Of a stretch of DNA of 64,000 nt, positions 1 through 8,924 are shown piece after piece. Made by a program: the position numbers and the translations under genes. The notes beneath the pieces are model-generated. The model made no database searches and was not told the origin of the DNA. It worked only from the letters and a program-made list of their open reading frames with translations. Source of the DNA: Pseudomonas viridiflava (GTDB taxonomy: Bacteria > Pseudomonadota > Gammaproteobacteria > Pseudomonadales > Pseudomonadaceae); the NCBI RefSeq assembly GCF_900590755.1, contig NZ_UUOC01000023.1, positions 1 through 64,000 of the forward strand. The letters are read 5' to 3'. Positions within the stretch are counted from its first letter, which is position 1. The number at the start of each line of letters is the position of its first letter.

Positions 1-607
1 GAACTAACGCCTTCCCGGCTAAAGCCGGTCCCACTGAGGCCTGCGGGCAACTTCGGAATGCTGATTCGCGAGCAGCTCGAAGAAGTGGGACCGGCTTCAG
101 CCGGGAAGGGGCCGGGCCGGTCACTGATGATGTGTCGTCAGAACTGGCGCTTTCCCGGCTAAAGCCGGTCCCACTGAGGTCTGCGGGCACTTCGGAGTTC
201 TGACTCGCGAGCAGCTCGAAGAAGTGGGACCGGCTTCAGCCGGGAAGAGGCCGGGCCGGTCGCTGATGATGTGTCGTCAGAACTAACGCTTTCCCGGCTA
301 AAGCCGGTCCCACCGGGGCCTGCGGGCAACTTCGGAATGCTGATTCGCGAGCAGCTCGAAGAAGTGGGACCGGCTTCAGCCGGGAAGAGGCCGGGAAGGG
401 CACTGATGATTTGTGATCAGGGCTACCGCTTTCCCGGCTAAAGCCGGTCCCACTGAGGCCTGCGGGCAACTTCGGAGTTCTGACTCGCGAGCAGTTCGAA
501 GCAGTGGGACCGGCTTTTAGCCGGGAAGAGGCCGGGCCGGTCGCTGATGATGTGTCGTCAGAACTAACGCTTTCCCGGCTAAAGCCGGTCCCACTGAGGC
601 CTGCGGG
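1..607. repeat. Tandem array of ~140-bp REP-pair units
   Basis: About 4.4 head-to-tail units begin near 1, 141, 280, 420 and 561. Each holds a REP arm TTCCCGGCTAAAGCCGGTCC, a spacer of about 50 bp containing TCGCGAGCAGCTCGAAG, the inverted arm GGACCGGCTTCAGCCGGGAA, and a tail ending GATGATGTGTCGTCA. The last unit stops after its first arm near 607, 23 bp before the stop codon of the next gene. The same REP pair occurs once more at 29058-29147. The array may extend to the left of the window. Confidence 0.9.
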
Positions 608-629
608 GCCACAGGCACTGCGCTTATCT

Positions 630-2291
630 CTACGGCCTATGAATCTTCGTCAGGGTAAAGCCCGGCATCCGTATCTGGACGCGGCCTTCAGCGGGTGGTG
701 CGTAGTTGCCAATGGACAGCAGCCACTGTTTATCCGGCGCAATACCCTGGAAATCGTAGCTGGTGCTCGGGGTCACGATGAACGGCCAGAGGGCAGGGAT
801 ATCGATATGGAAGGCAGCCTTCATCAGCGTGCCAAGATCCGAACCTGCGATCACTGTTTGCGCACGCTCCTCCTGACTGAGGTACTGACGAGTAAACTCG
901 CCTGCACGGTCAGCCACGCTAGGCAGCAGATACGCTCGTTGATCTTTGGTGGCCCAATAGCTGGAAAGCACCACGGTAATGGGCAATACCAGATAAATCG
1001 CGACCTTGGCGCCCATGCGCGGGCGATAGGCCCAGGCACCTAGCGCCAGCAGGCCCAGCGTTCCCATGAGATAGAGGGAAGTGGAGTTAGCCAGCATGCC
1101 CCGCAGTTCAGGGCTGTCAGTGATGCTCGGCTCGAATGGCACCAGGTGGGTGATGATCCCGTAGATCATCGCCAGTCCGATCAGCGTTGCCAGGATGATG
1201 CGCCAGCGACGTGGCTGGGGAGTGTCCACCTGGCTCAACAGAGAGGCCACAACGATCCACAGCAGCGGGAAGGCGAAATCGTAGTAGCGCACGTGCAATC
1301 GAGTCACCGACTCATGAGCATTAACGCTCACCACTGACGCCGTAAACAGTGCGACAACGGCCACCAGATTGGCGATCAGCAGCACCGCCAATACCGCAAT
1401 TTTTTGCGTTTCATCCGGGGTGTGGCGGGCGAGAAGGGGTTTTAGTCCGGCATGTAGCGTCACCGCGATTGCCAGGCCCATGGTCATGCACAGTCCCAGC
1501 AAATGACCTTTGATACTTTCCAGCGCGAGCCGCGTTAACAGGATCAGCCGATCCAGGCCGCTCGCTTCGGATGCGATCTTGCTATACGAAGGCCCAAAAA
1601 GCGTCAGCCCCGCGGAGCCCGCCAGTATGAAACTGATGATGAACTTGGCCGCGATGGCGGCGAGCAGGAACACGCCAATGTTGCGCACCGCCAGCATGGC
1701 CTTGCCTTGTTCAACGGCCAGCGACACATAGCCGATGTAGAGGATTACGGCGGGAACGAACAGCATCGAATGGGGCTTGATCAGCGCGGTGCAGCCCAGA
1801 ATGAAGCCTGCGATGGCCCAATCCCGTGGGGAGTCGATTCTGGCTCGGTTCAATGCCCAGACGAAGGCCCAGAAGCCGAAGAAGTAGAACGCTTCGGGCA
1901 TGTAGTGCGCAGTGTAGGTATTGATGGGCGCGATCAGGGCGCAGAGCGTAATGACGAGAGCGGGTAGCTCCTTCATCACGCGGCGCGACACTTGGTAGAT
2001 AAACGGGGCTGCACAAACGAAGAAGAATGCGTTGAAGATTCTTGCGCAACCCAGGAAGTCAGCGGCGCAGTGATTGGTCAGCCGGTAGACGGCCTGATAG
2101 ATGTAGCCCGGGATTTCCGCTTGGGATAACGGCTGGAGACGTGAGTACAGGCTATAGGTGTATTCGTCACCAAAAATGAACGGGAACAGCCCCGTGTTTT
2201 TTAGCAACAAGCCGAAAAAGACAAAAAGCATGATGACGAGAAGCGCATAACCGCCGATTTTTTGGTGTTGTTCAGAAGTCGATATGTGCAT
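630..2291 (-). CDS. Multi-spanning membrane protein, GT-C-like glycosyltransferase candidate
   Basis: Polytopic inner-membrane protein of 553 residues from the ATG at 2291. An upstream in-frame start at 2420 would overlap the preceding gene by 56 bp and is less likely. The first membrane helix (about residues 12-32) is followed by an acidic GDEYTY motif in the first periplasmic loop, as in GT-C enzymes that use polyprenol-phosphate sugars. About ten further hydrophobic segments follow, then a short soluble tail. It is the third gene of a minus-strand module with a polyprenol-phosphate GT2 and an SMR-like flippase, which suggests it transfers the flipped sugar to LPS or another surface acceptor. 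The acceptor and sugar are unknown and I do not recognise a named family. Confidence 0.7.
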   Translation of the reverse strand: MHISTSEQHQKIGGYALLVIMLFVFFGLLLKNTGLFPFIFGDEYTYSLYSRLQPLSQAEIPGYIYQAVYRLTNHCAADFLGCARIFNAFFFVCAAPFIYQVSRRVMKELPALVITLCALIAPINTYTAHYMPEAFYFFGFWAFVWALNRARIDSPRDWAIAGFILGCTALIKPHSMLFVPAVILYIGYVSLAVEQGKAMLAVRNIGVFLLAAIAAKFIISFILAGSAGLTLFGPSYSKIASEASGLDRLILLTRLALESIKGHLLGLCMTMGLAIAVTLHAGLKPLLARHTPDETQKIAVLAVLLIANLVAVVALFTASVVSVNAHESVTRLHVRYYDFAFPLLWIVVASLLSQVDTPQPRRWRIILATLIGLAMIYGIITHLVPFEPSITDSPELRGMLANSTSLYLMGTLGLLALGAWAYRPRMGAKVAIYLVLPITVVLSSYWATKDQRAYLLPSVADRAGEFTRQYLSQEERAQTVIAGSDLGTLMKAAFHIDIPALWPFIVTPSTSYDFQGIAPDKQWLLSIGNYAPPAEGRVQIRMPGFTLTKIHRP

Positions 2292-2364
2292 TGCAGAAAA
2301 AGCCTGTTTTTGAAGGGCGCTGGAGAAGCGCCTCTGTCCGTTCGAATCTAATTTTGATGGCTGG

Positions 2365-2718
2365 TCAGTGCTGATAAACCGAAACCCATACGCCAGCTGC
2401 AATGAGTGCGGCGCCCGCAAAAGTGTTCCAGCTAAGGGTCTCGTTCAGAAAGAAGTGAGCCAGCACCGGGACGATGAAGAAAGCCATCGCAGTAAACGGA
2501 TACGCGATACTCAGGGGCGTGGTTTTCAGAGCAAACAGCCACAAGACGGTGGCACCGGCATACACGACCAGTGCCACGATCAACTTGACGTTGACCATGG
2601 CGTTCATCAACCCGGCCATAGAAAACTCGACACTGCTCGATGCGAGTTTGAACAGTATCTGACCGGTAGCCAGGGCGATAACCGTCAGCGAAATGAACAC
2701 TACTTGAGAAATGGACAT
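2365..2718 (-). CDS. SMR/EamA-like small membrane transporter (ArnE/ArnF type)
   Basis: 117-residue protein made almost wholly of four hydrophobic helices, with early GQILFKLA and later PLSIAYPF motifs typical of small multidrug resistance and ArnE/ArnF-like proteins. Such proteins flip undecaprenyl-phosphate sugars across the inner membrane. Its ATG overlaps the stop of the upstream GT2 gene as TGATG, so the two are translationally coupled. A TTG one codon earlier is a less likely start. In context it should flip the lipid-linked sugar made by the GT2. It has a paralogue at 60170-60508 in the same gene order. Confidence 0.8.
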   Translation of the reverse strand: MSISQVVFISLTVIALATGQILFKLASSSVEFSMAGLMNAMVNVKLIVALVVYAGATVLWLFALKTTPLSIAYPFTAMAFFIVPVLAHFFLNETLSWNTFAGAALIAAGVWVSVYQH

Positions 2719-3704
2719 CAAAATTCCTGAGGCTGAGAGTGACGTTTTCTATATTTACGGTGGATAACCTGGACCGGCGCCGAATTGATGTCATAGGCCA
2801 GGAAAGCGAGCACAAGCTGTAGGCCGATGATGATCGGCAACGCCGATAGCATGACCGTGCCCACTGGCGCGGAGTTGCCTGAGTACGCGGCCCCCAGCCA
2901 GTGATAGCCGCCAAACAAGGTGCCGAATACCATCATCAGAACGCCGACAGGCATCTCGATTGACGCCAGAGACATATCACGCAAATAGTAGTTGTAGAAA
3001 ATACGTTTGGCGAAGTTGCGCATATGTTTAGCGGCAAACTCTCCAATAATTTTGGAGATTTTCAAGTTGCTGACTTCATCGCCGTACTTGGCATCCATCG
3101 GGATGTCGACGGCCACTGCGCGCAGCGTATTGAGCCGGAACAAGATATCCGTCTCGAAGAAATAGCGGCGGCTTATCTTGTGGAACGGCAGATGACGGGC
3201 GACATCACGGTGAATGGCGGTATAACCATTGGTTGGATCAAATAATGTCCAGTACCCGGAGGAAAGTTTAGTCAGAAAAGAGAGCGCGGCGTTGCCGAAC
3301 AATCGCATCTTCGGCATGGCTGTTATTTTTTCAAGGTCATAAAAGCGGTTCCCTTTAGTGTAATCCGCTTCGCCGTTCAAGATGGGTTCGACAAAGTTGA
3401 GTAACAATCCCGGGTCCATTTGCCCGTCGCCGTCGATTTTGACTATTACATCAAGGTTGGCATCGATGGCCGCCTGATAACCCGTCATTACTGCGCCGCC
3501 AACTCCCTGATTCTCAGCATGGCGCAGAATAACGACTCGACTGTCGATACAGTGTTCCCTGACGTAATCGCCGGAGGCTTCCGGGCAGCAGTCGTCTACC
3601 ACAAAGATGGTGCTTACTTCCGGGCCAATACTCTTGATGACCCCGAGGATATGCTGCCTTACTTTATAGCAGGGAATAACAACTGCGATTTCCTTACCTG
3701 ACAT
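2718..3704 (-). CDS. Polyprenol-phosphate glycosyltransferase, GT2 family (GtrB/ArnC/DPM1-like)
   Basis: 328 residues. The N-terminal GT-A domain (about 1-220) has VVIPCYKV, VVDDCCPE, the acidic IDGDGQMDP motif and FDPTNGYTAI. Two C-terminal membrane helices (about 235-295) follow. Family members move a sugar from a nucleotide donor to undecaprenyl phosphate on the cytoplasmic face. The ATG at 3704 has AGGA about 8 bases upstream. It is the first gene of the module with the flippase and GT-C-like genes. The paralogue at 59157-60173 is very close across the whole catalytic domain (for example VVDDCCPE, GVGGAVMTGY, GEADYTKGNRF and KLSSGYW are shared). Sugar specificity is unknown. Confidence 0.88.
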   Translation of the reverse strand: MSGKEIAVVIPCYKVRQHILGVIKSIGPEVSTIFVVDDCCPEASGDYVREHCIDSRVVILRHAENQGVGGAVMTGYQAAIDANLDVIVKIDGDGQMDPGLLLNFVEPILNGEADYTKGNRFYDLEKITAMPKMRLFGNAALSFLTKLSSGYWTLFDPTNGYTAIHRDVARHLPFHKISRRYFFETDILFRLNTLRAVAVDIPMDAKYGDEVSNLKISKIIGEFAAKHMRNFAKRIFYNYYLRDMSLASIEMPVGVLMMVFGTLFGGYHWLGAAYSGNSAPVGTVMLSALPIIIGLQLVLAFLAYDINSAPVQVIHRKYRKRHSQPQEF

Positions 3705-4378
3705 CTCTGCGTCCTGACCCGTTGATTGTAATTTTTTAACCGGCGTCCGCCGACTAGAGGGCGGCGATATTATCAGAAAGTACCGTCAATGGCACAACGG
3801 CAGTATCCGCCGGCCGGTGTTTACTGCTTCTCAAGCAACCCGGCGACGGTTCCTTGAGGCCGGAGTCCGGGGCGCGCGCTGCAAAAGCCCCGCCCGGCGA
3901 CTTTTGCTCAGCCCAAGGCAACGGTCCCCTTGGCTGCGCGCACCAGTCAATGCGGTTAAAACTGGGCAATATGCACTAGCTAGCTGTGAGTTGAAGTGAA
4001 ATTATTACCCTGCGCTCAGTGCGCTTCATAGATCCTTTCATTCTAAAAACCTCTATGGACAAAGGTGTGGCCACTTGCTAGCGTGTGATCATTGATTTCG
4101 GAATGAATTCACCCATCATTACTTAGATTATTCAAAAAGCAGATCTTTTAGTGCATAGGCCGATTAATGCCTGTTACTAATACTTTCGATATAAAACATA
4201 TGTCTGTGTTTTCAATATTCTTCAGTGTTATTTGTAAATAACCCTGCCGTCTATCCGTTTTACAGAGTGGGCGCGTTGCTTTGTGTCCCGCAAATTCCCA
4301 CTGTCGCTGATCTGAAATAAATTAACTGTAAGAAATCCCTAAGCTTTACCAATGCGCAGTTCCCACAAGGAGTAGTAC
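3705..4378. promoter_or_regulatory. Divergent intergenic region, no gene recognised
   Basis: This 674-bp region separates the leftward glycosylation module from the rightward secreted-protein gene, so it should hold both promoters. 3780-3970 is GC-rich with short overlapping open frames on both strands that resemble nothing known. 4050-4378 is AT-rich and promoter-like, but I could not choose a single -35/-10 pair with confidence. AAGGAG at about 4367-4372 is the ribosome binding site for the gene at 4379. Confidence 0.5.
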
Positions 4379-6928
4379 ATGAGCACGCAATCTGATCTGG
4401 CTGAGCTTTACACCACGTTTTTCAACCGCGCACCGGACGCTGACGGTTTAGCGTACTGGGTGAACAGCGTCGACACTGGCCAATTGAGCCTGACTCAAAT
4501 CGCCGAAAACTGGCTGACCGAGCAACCAGAAGGCCAGACCAACTTCCCTACGACACTGACCGATGCTCAGTTCGTAGCCAAGATCTACACCAACGTGCTC
4601 AGCCGGACTGCCGATGCCGACGGCGCTCAATACTGGCTCGACCAGTTGGCAAGCGGCGCGGTGACCCGTGATTCGTTTGCACTCTCGATCATCAACGGCG
4701 CCAAGGCCAACACCTCGGCCCAAGGCGTGCTCGACGCAACATTGATCTCCAACAAGGCCACCGTTGGCGTCGCTTTCGCCGAGCAGGGTGTGAACGACAC
4801 CGCCCTGGCCGCCAAAGTGCTGACGACCGTCACTGCTGATGCCTCAACCTTGAACAGCACCCTGGCCGTGATCGCCCTGATCCCGACCACCGCCGCCGCA
4901 CAGACCCCGGCGATCCTGGCCGCCACTACCCAGTTGCTGACCAACTTCGCCAACCTGATCACCACCGCACCAGGCGAACTGGCTGACGCCACGACCTACC
5001 TGCAGACACTGGCCGCCGGTATCACCAGTGGCACCAACATCACCACATTGCTGAGCAATGCCAACACCCTGATCACTTCGGCTGCTACCAACTCGGCTGC
5101 GCTGGATAACCCGGCTGTGAAGGGTGCTGCGGACGTGGTTGTGGCTACGCCGGGTAGTGGGGGTGGTGGTACTCCGGCGCCCACGTTTACAGCTGTTGAG
5201 ACCGCTGGCGACCTGGCTTTTGGTGGCAGCGCTACGGGTGATATCACCGTGGCGATTACGGGCGATAGCCTGGTATTTTCCCGTGGAGGCGTTGACGCGG
5301 CTAGCGTATCTCTGGCGTCTCTTACTAGCATTCAGGGTACTCAAACGCTCAGCCTGACTCTCGACCAGTACATTTCGCTAAATCCGGCAATTACGACTGC
5401 TAACGACGTGAAGGTCGCTGACACGTCAAATGTTATCAACAGCAACTTGTCCGGACTGCTGGGCGATGCCAAAGTCGACACCATCGATTCGACCGAAAAC
5501 ACTGTTGCCATCAACCTGACCGCCGCTCAATCGATTGTCACTGCCAATACAGCCAAACTGGTTGCAGGGGATTTGATCGCGGTCGTGGACACTTCGGCAA
5601 ACATCAACGCCAACCTGACTGCCCTGCTAGCCAACACCAAAGTCGATACGATCAATTCGAGTGACGATGGCATCGCCATCAGCCTGACTGCCGCGCAAGC
5701 GATTGTCACTGCCAACATAGCCAAGCTGGATGCAGGTGATTTGATTGCGGTCGTGGATACGTCGTCAGCTATCAATGGCAACCTGGCTGCGCTGCTGGCT
5801 AATACCAAGATCGATACCATCAACTCAAGCGACAATGGCATTGCGATCAACCTGACTGCCGCGCAAGCAATTGTCACCGCCAACACAGCCAAGCTGGTTG
5901 TGGGGGATTTGATCGACGTATTGGACAGTTCGTCAGCGATCAATGCCAATCTGACTGCACTGCTGTCCAACCCCAAGATTGACACCATCACAGCGGATGA
6001 CTCCCCTGCTAGTTTCACTCTGACCGCAGTGCAAGCAGCGTTGCCAGGTGCCACTGCCAAGCTGGCCAGCTATGACATTATTGTCGTAGATACTTCGGCA
6101 GCGATTAATGCTGGCCTGACTGCTCTGCTGGCTGATGCGAATATTACGACTATCGATTCGAATCAAAATAACGTCGCCATCAACCTGACCGCCGCGCAAG
6201 GGGCGATAACAGCCAACACCGATAAGCTGGTGGCAGGTGATTTGATTACGGTCGCGGACACTTCGGCCAGCATCAATACCAACCTGACTGTGCTCTTGGC
6301 CGAGACGAAGGTCGATAGTATCAACTCGAGTGACAACGGTATTGCGATCAATCTCTTGGCGAGTCAAGTGACGGCTGCAAATTTTGCCAAGCTCGATTCG
6401 GGCGACACGATTGACGTGATTGATACTGGAGCCAATCTTGGCGGGAAGCTTTCGGATCTAGTTACCAACGCTGCAAAAGTCGATCTCATCGATGCCAGCG
6501 ACGATGAGTTGACCCTTACCGCCTCGCAGGCCTCGGCGCTGGGTAGCAAGCTCAGTGCTGGGGATGTGGTTACTATCACTAACACCCTTGCTCAGGGTAA
6601 TCAGGTGATTACTGGCGGGTTCCAGTCAGCGGATGACAAGCTGTTTTTCACCGCTGCTGATCTGACCTCTGCTACAGGCTTTACCAACTATGGTGGGGTG
6701 GGGGCTAGCGTTGTAATCGATGGGTCAATCAAGGCGGAGTTGGTCGTCAGCACCGGCGGAGGCTTGGTGGCAAGCACAACAGGGGCAGCGTTCCTGTTTG
6801 ATACTGCTTCCGGAGCGCTGACTTTCGATGCTGACGGTAACGGCGCCGGGGCGGCAATCCCGATTATCACGTTGAGCGGCGTAGCGTCTCTTACTGCTGC
6901 GAACTTTGAAGTTCTTCCGTCCGTCTGA
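4379..6928 (+). CDS. Large secreted DUF4214-type protein with 56-residue repeats
   Basis: 849 residues, strongly acidic, rich in Ala/Thr/Asn/Asp, almost free of Cys, and without a Sec signal peptide; this composition fits a type I secretion substrate. Residues 1-120 hold two DUF4214-like motifs (LYTTFFNRAPDADGLAYW and IYTNVLSRTADADGAQYW). An Ala/Thr-rich helical region continues to about 240, then a Gly-rich linker. From about residue 343 to 730 there are seven copies of a 56-residue repeat (consensus VVDTSxxINxNLxALLA...INLTAAQ). The C-terminal end (LFDTASGALTFDADGNG, then a hydrophobic tail) is like that of other type I-secreted surface proteins. The N-terminus is paralogous to the protein at 12732. 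It may be a matrix, adhesin or S-layer-like protein; no transporter genes are in the window. Confidence 0.8.
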   Translation: MSTQSDLAELYTTFFNRAPDADGLAYWVNSVDTGQLSLTQIAENWLTEQPEGQTNFPTTLTDAQFVAKIYTNVLSRTADADGAQYWLDQLASGAVTRDSFALSIINGAKANTSAQGVLDATLISNKATVGVAFAEQGVNDTALAAKVLTTVTADASTLNSTLAVIALIPTTAAAQTPAILAATTQLLTNFANLITTAPGELADATTYLQTLAAGITSGTNITTLLSNANTLITSAATNSAALDNPAVKGAADVVVATPGSGGGGTPAPTFTAVETAGDLAFGGSATGDITVAITGDSLVFSRGGVDAASVSLASLTSIQGTQTLSLTLDQYISLNPAITTANDVKVADTSNVINSNLSGLLGDAKVDTIDSTENTVAINLTAAQSIVTANTAKLVAGDLIAVVDTSANINANLTALLANTKVDTINSSDDGIAISLTAAQAIVTANIAKLDAGDLIAVVDTSSAINGNLAALLANTKIDTINSSDNGIAINLTAAQAIVTANTAKLVVGDLIDVLDSSSAINANLTALLSNPKIDTITADDSPASFTLTAVQAALPGATAKLASYDIIVVDTSAAINAGLTALLADANITTIDSNQNNVAINLTAAQGAITANTDKLVAGDLITVADTSASINTNLTVLLAETKVDSINSSDNGIAINLLASQVTAANFAKLDSGDTIDVIDTGANLGGKLSDLVTNAAKVDLIDASDDELTLTASQASALGSKLSAGDVVTITNTLAQGNQVITGGFQSADDKLFFTAADLTSATGFTNYGGVGASVVIDGSIKAELVVSTGGGLVASTTGAAFLFDTASGALTFDADGNGAGAAIPIITLSGVASLTAANFEVLPSV
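5405..6570 (+). repeat. Seven in-frame 168-bp coding repeats
   Basis: Repeat starts fall near 5405, 5571, 5739, 5907, 6070, 6240 and 6408, mostly 168 bp apart, each encoding 56 residues. Units 2, 3 and 6 are the most alike in both protein and DNA; unit 5 and the last unit are more diverged. The strong internal identity suggests expansion by recombination. Confidence 0.85.
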
Positions 6929-6994
6929 TCCGATCCGGGTACCAAGGACGCAGCGTATACCGCGCCCTTGGCCCGCCAGGATTAGCTGGACAAT

Positions 6995-7029
6995 AAAAAA
7001 CCCGTCTTCTCACAAAGACGGGTTTTTTT
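6995..7029. terminator. Bidirectional intrinsic terminator between convergent genes
   Basis: A perfect stem AAAAAACCCGTCTT / AAGACGGGTTTTTT with a short loop (CTCACA) lies between the gene ending at 6928 and the convergent gene ending at 7048. Oligo-A on one side and oligo-T on the other let it work in both directions. Confidence 0.92.
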
Positions 7030-7047
7030 ATTCCTGCGATCTGGCGA

Positions 7048-7935
7048 TTAAACCAACCAAACCCCATTGTTCAGCTCAGCCGAGGTGTTGGCGATGTTCT
7101 CGGCGCTTTCGGAGAACGACACCAGCATTTCGCTGCCGGTCATGCCGTTGGCCAGCTCGTTGGTCCAGTATTGGCTACCGGCAGTATCAGCTTCACGGTG
7201 CAGGACGTTCAGGTAGTAGTTGTTGATGATCGACTGCGCGTCATTGCCCGGGTTGAGGGTCTTGAACTCGGAGCTGTCGACGAAGCCTCTGGCGACTTGC
7301 TGGATGCTCATACCGCTGTCCAGTTCGTTCACCCAGTAATTCAAGCCAGCTTTATCAGGCGTGCGGCCCAGTGCAGCTTCGTACAGGCGATAAGCGGAGC
7401 CTGCGTTCTGGCCGGCGTTCACGTCCAGAGCCAGCGTCGAGCCGTCTTCCTGGAAGTTGATGCGCTCAACGTCGAACAGTGCATCGCTCTTGCCCAGACC
7501 TTTGACGGTAGCAACGTTGCCTACTGACGAAACGGTGAAATCGCTCTTGAGTGCAGCGTAGTGCACGGTATCGATACCGGCTCCGCCGCTGTAGCTGTCA
7601 TCACCCGGCCAAGCGTAGAAATGGTCGTTGCCAGTGGAACCGATATAGGTGTCATTGCCGCTGTACAGCGAAGTGGTGTTCGCTGCGTCGGCCACTTTGA
7701 CATTCAGCCCGGTGATGGTCACGTAAGGCGTGTTATTCAGCGAATATGTAACACCGGTGAAGACGCCATTATCTGTGCCAGCCGGGAAGATACCGGTCAA
7801 ATCCGACTTGTAAGTGCCGTCAGTGAACACGATATGGGTGCTGGAAACGGATTCAACACTCCCAGTGATGCCCACCTCGGCTGCCCGGTTCAGGTCAAAG
7901 TTGTCCAGCGGTTGGTTGAAGGTAATGCGTGCCAT
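7048..7935 (-). CDS. RTX-type secreted protein with C-terminal DUF4214 domain
   Basis: 295 residues. The N-terminal region (about 1-90) is beta-rich and begins MARITFNQPLDNFDLN. A short RTX calcium-binding block follows (about 93-125, with GSTGNDHFYAWPGDDSYSGG). A DUF4214 domain occupies about 180-275 (YRLYEAALGRTPDKAGLNYW and the related YLNVLHREADTAGSQYW). The tail NNGVWLV is a plausible type I secretion signal; there is no Sec signal peptide. The start has AAGGA upstream. It lies 56 bp behind the paralogue at 7992-8906 and is probably co-transcribed. Too few RTX repeats and no acyltransferase speak against a pore-forming toxin. A surface or matrix role is inferred. Confidence 0.8.
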   Translation of the reverse strand: MARITFNQPLDNFDLNRAAEVGITGSVESVSSTHIVFTDGTYKSDLTGIFPAGTDNGVFTGVTYSLNNTPYVTITGLNVKVADAANTTSLYSGNDTYIGSTGNDHFYAWPGDDSYSGGAGIDTVHYAALKSDFTVSSVGNVATVKGLGKSDALFDVERINFQEDGSTLALDVNAGQNAGSAYRLYEAALGRTPDKAGLNYWVNELDSGMSIQQVARGFVDSSEFKTLNPGNDAQSIINNYYLNVLHREADTAGSQYWTNELANGMTGSEMLVSFSESAENIANTSAELNNGVWLV

Positions 7936-7991
7936 TTTAAGTCGTCCTTATACTAAGTGAATAAATCAGGCGCAAAGACGTTGCGGCTTGA

Positions 7992-8906
7992 TCAGACCAG
8001 CCACACCCCGTTATCGAGTACAGCGGCGGTGTTATTGATGTTTTCCTGGCTTTCAGAAAACGAGACGAGCATTTCGCTCGGCGTCATGCCGTTAGCCAGT
8101 GCGTCTTGCCAATATTTGAAGCCTGCCGCATCCGCATCGCGGTGCAGCACGTGCAGGTAATAGTTGTTGATGATCGAATTCTGATCATTGGACGGGTTCA
8201 GCGTCTTGAATTCGGCGCTGTCGACAAAACCTTTAGCAACTTGCTGAATACTGGCGCCCTTATCCAGGTCGTTGGTCCAGTAGTTCAGGCCAGCCTTGTC
8301 GGGAGTGCGATCGAACGCAGCCTGATACAGGCGATACGCGGAACCGGCGTTTTCGCCGACACCGACGTCCAGTGCGAGTGTTGAGCCGTCGTTGAAAGCG
8401 AGACGCTCGACGCCCGATACCACGTCGATCTTGCCGTCAACCGTGACCGCAAACGCCGGGCCATTGGCGTCGGCGGTGTGGGTCACGATCAGGCCGCTCT
8501 TGTTGCCGTATTGAACCGTATCGACTCCAGCACCGCCGGTGATGGTGTCGTTGCCGGCACCGCCTTTGATTACGTCGTTACCGGCTGAGCCGATGATAGT
8601 GTCGTCGCCCTTGAGGACTTCGTTCAGCGCACCCGTGAAATCAAACCCGCCGATGTATTCGGCCACGGTTGCGGCGTCGGCATTCAGGCCGGTGAGTTCG
8701 TAGTACAGACCATTCTGATAGGCGACTGTGGACGTCAGCGTGCCGCCGGATACTTCGTCATTGGCAAACTGGAAGTTGCCGAAGTAATCCTGGGTTCTGA
8801 AGCCATCGGTGACGCTGATTCGGTCAGAGGCTACAACGGTGAAATCACCATCCCAAGCCTGCAGCGTGTTCATGTTGATCGGTTGATGCAGCTTCAGGGT
8901 CGCCAT
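7992..8906 (-). CDS. RTX-type secreted protein with C-terminal DUF4214 domain (paralogue)
   Basis: 304 residues with the same plan as the gene at 7048: a beta-rich N-terminal region (MATLKLHQPINM start), an RTX block at about 100-125 with clean GSAGNDVIKGGAGNDTITGG nonapeptides, then DUF4214 (YRLYQAAFDRTPDKAGLNYW) and the tail DNGVWLV. Together the two probably arose by tandem duplication and have since diverged in the N-terminal half. The ATG at 8906 has TAAGGAC at a good distance. The leader contains a long nested inverted repeat at 8925-8976. Secretion by a type I (ABC/MFP/OMF) system is expected but none is encoded here. Confidence 0.8.
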   Translation of the reverse strand: MATLKLHQPINMNTLQAWDGDFTVVASDRISVTDGFRTQDYFGNFQFANDEVSGGTLTSTVAYQNGLYYELTGLNADAATVAEYIGGFDFTGALNEVLKGDDTIIGSAGNDVIKGGAGNDTITGGAGVDTVQYGNKSGLIVTHTADANGPAFAVTVDGKIDVVSGVERLAFNDGSTLALDVGVGENAGSAYRLYQAAFDRTPDKAGLNYWTNDLDKGASIQQVAKGFVDSAEFKTLNPSNDQNSIINNYYLHVLHRDADAAGFKYWQDALANGMTPSEMLVSFSESQENINNTAAVLDNGVWLV

Positions 8907-8924
8907 AAATTGTCCTTAATTCGG

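Noticed and set aside
1..607. CRISPR-like array
   Set aside because: Units are about 140 bp and similar over their whole length, with internal inverted REP arms and no unique spacers. No cas genes are present.
3780..3999. Short GC-rich open frames upstream of the 4379 gene
   Set aside because: Both strands are open for 60-70 codons, there are no good start signals, and no protein similarity could be recognised.
7048..8906. RTX hemolysin-type toxins
   Set aside because: Only a few RTX nonapeptides, no hydrophobic pore region, no acyltransferase or transporter genes. A surface or matrix protein is more likely.
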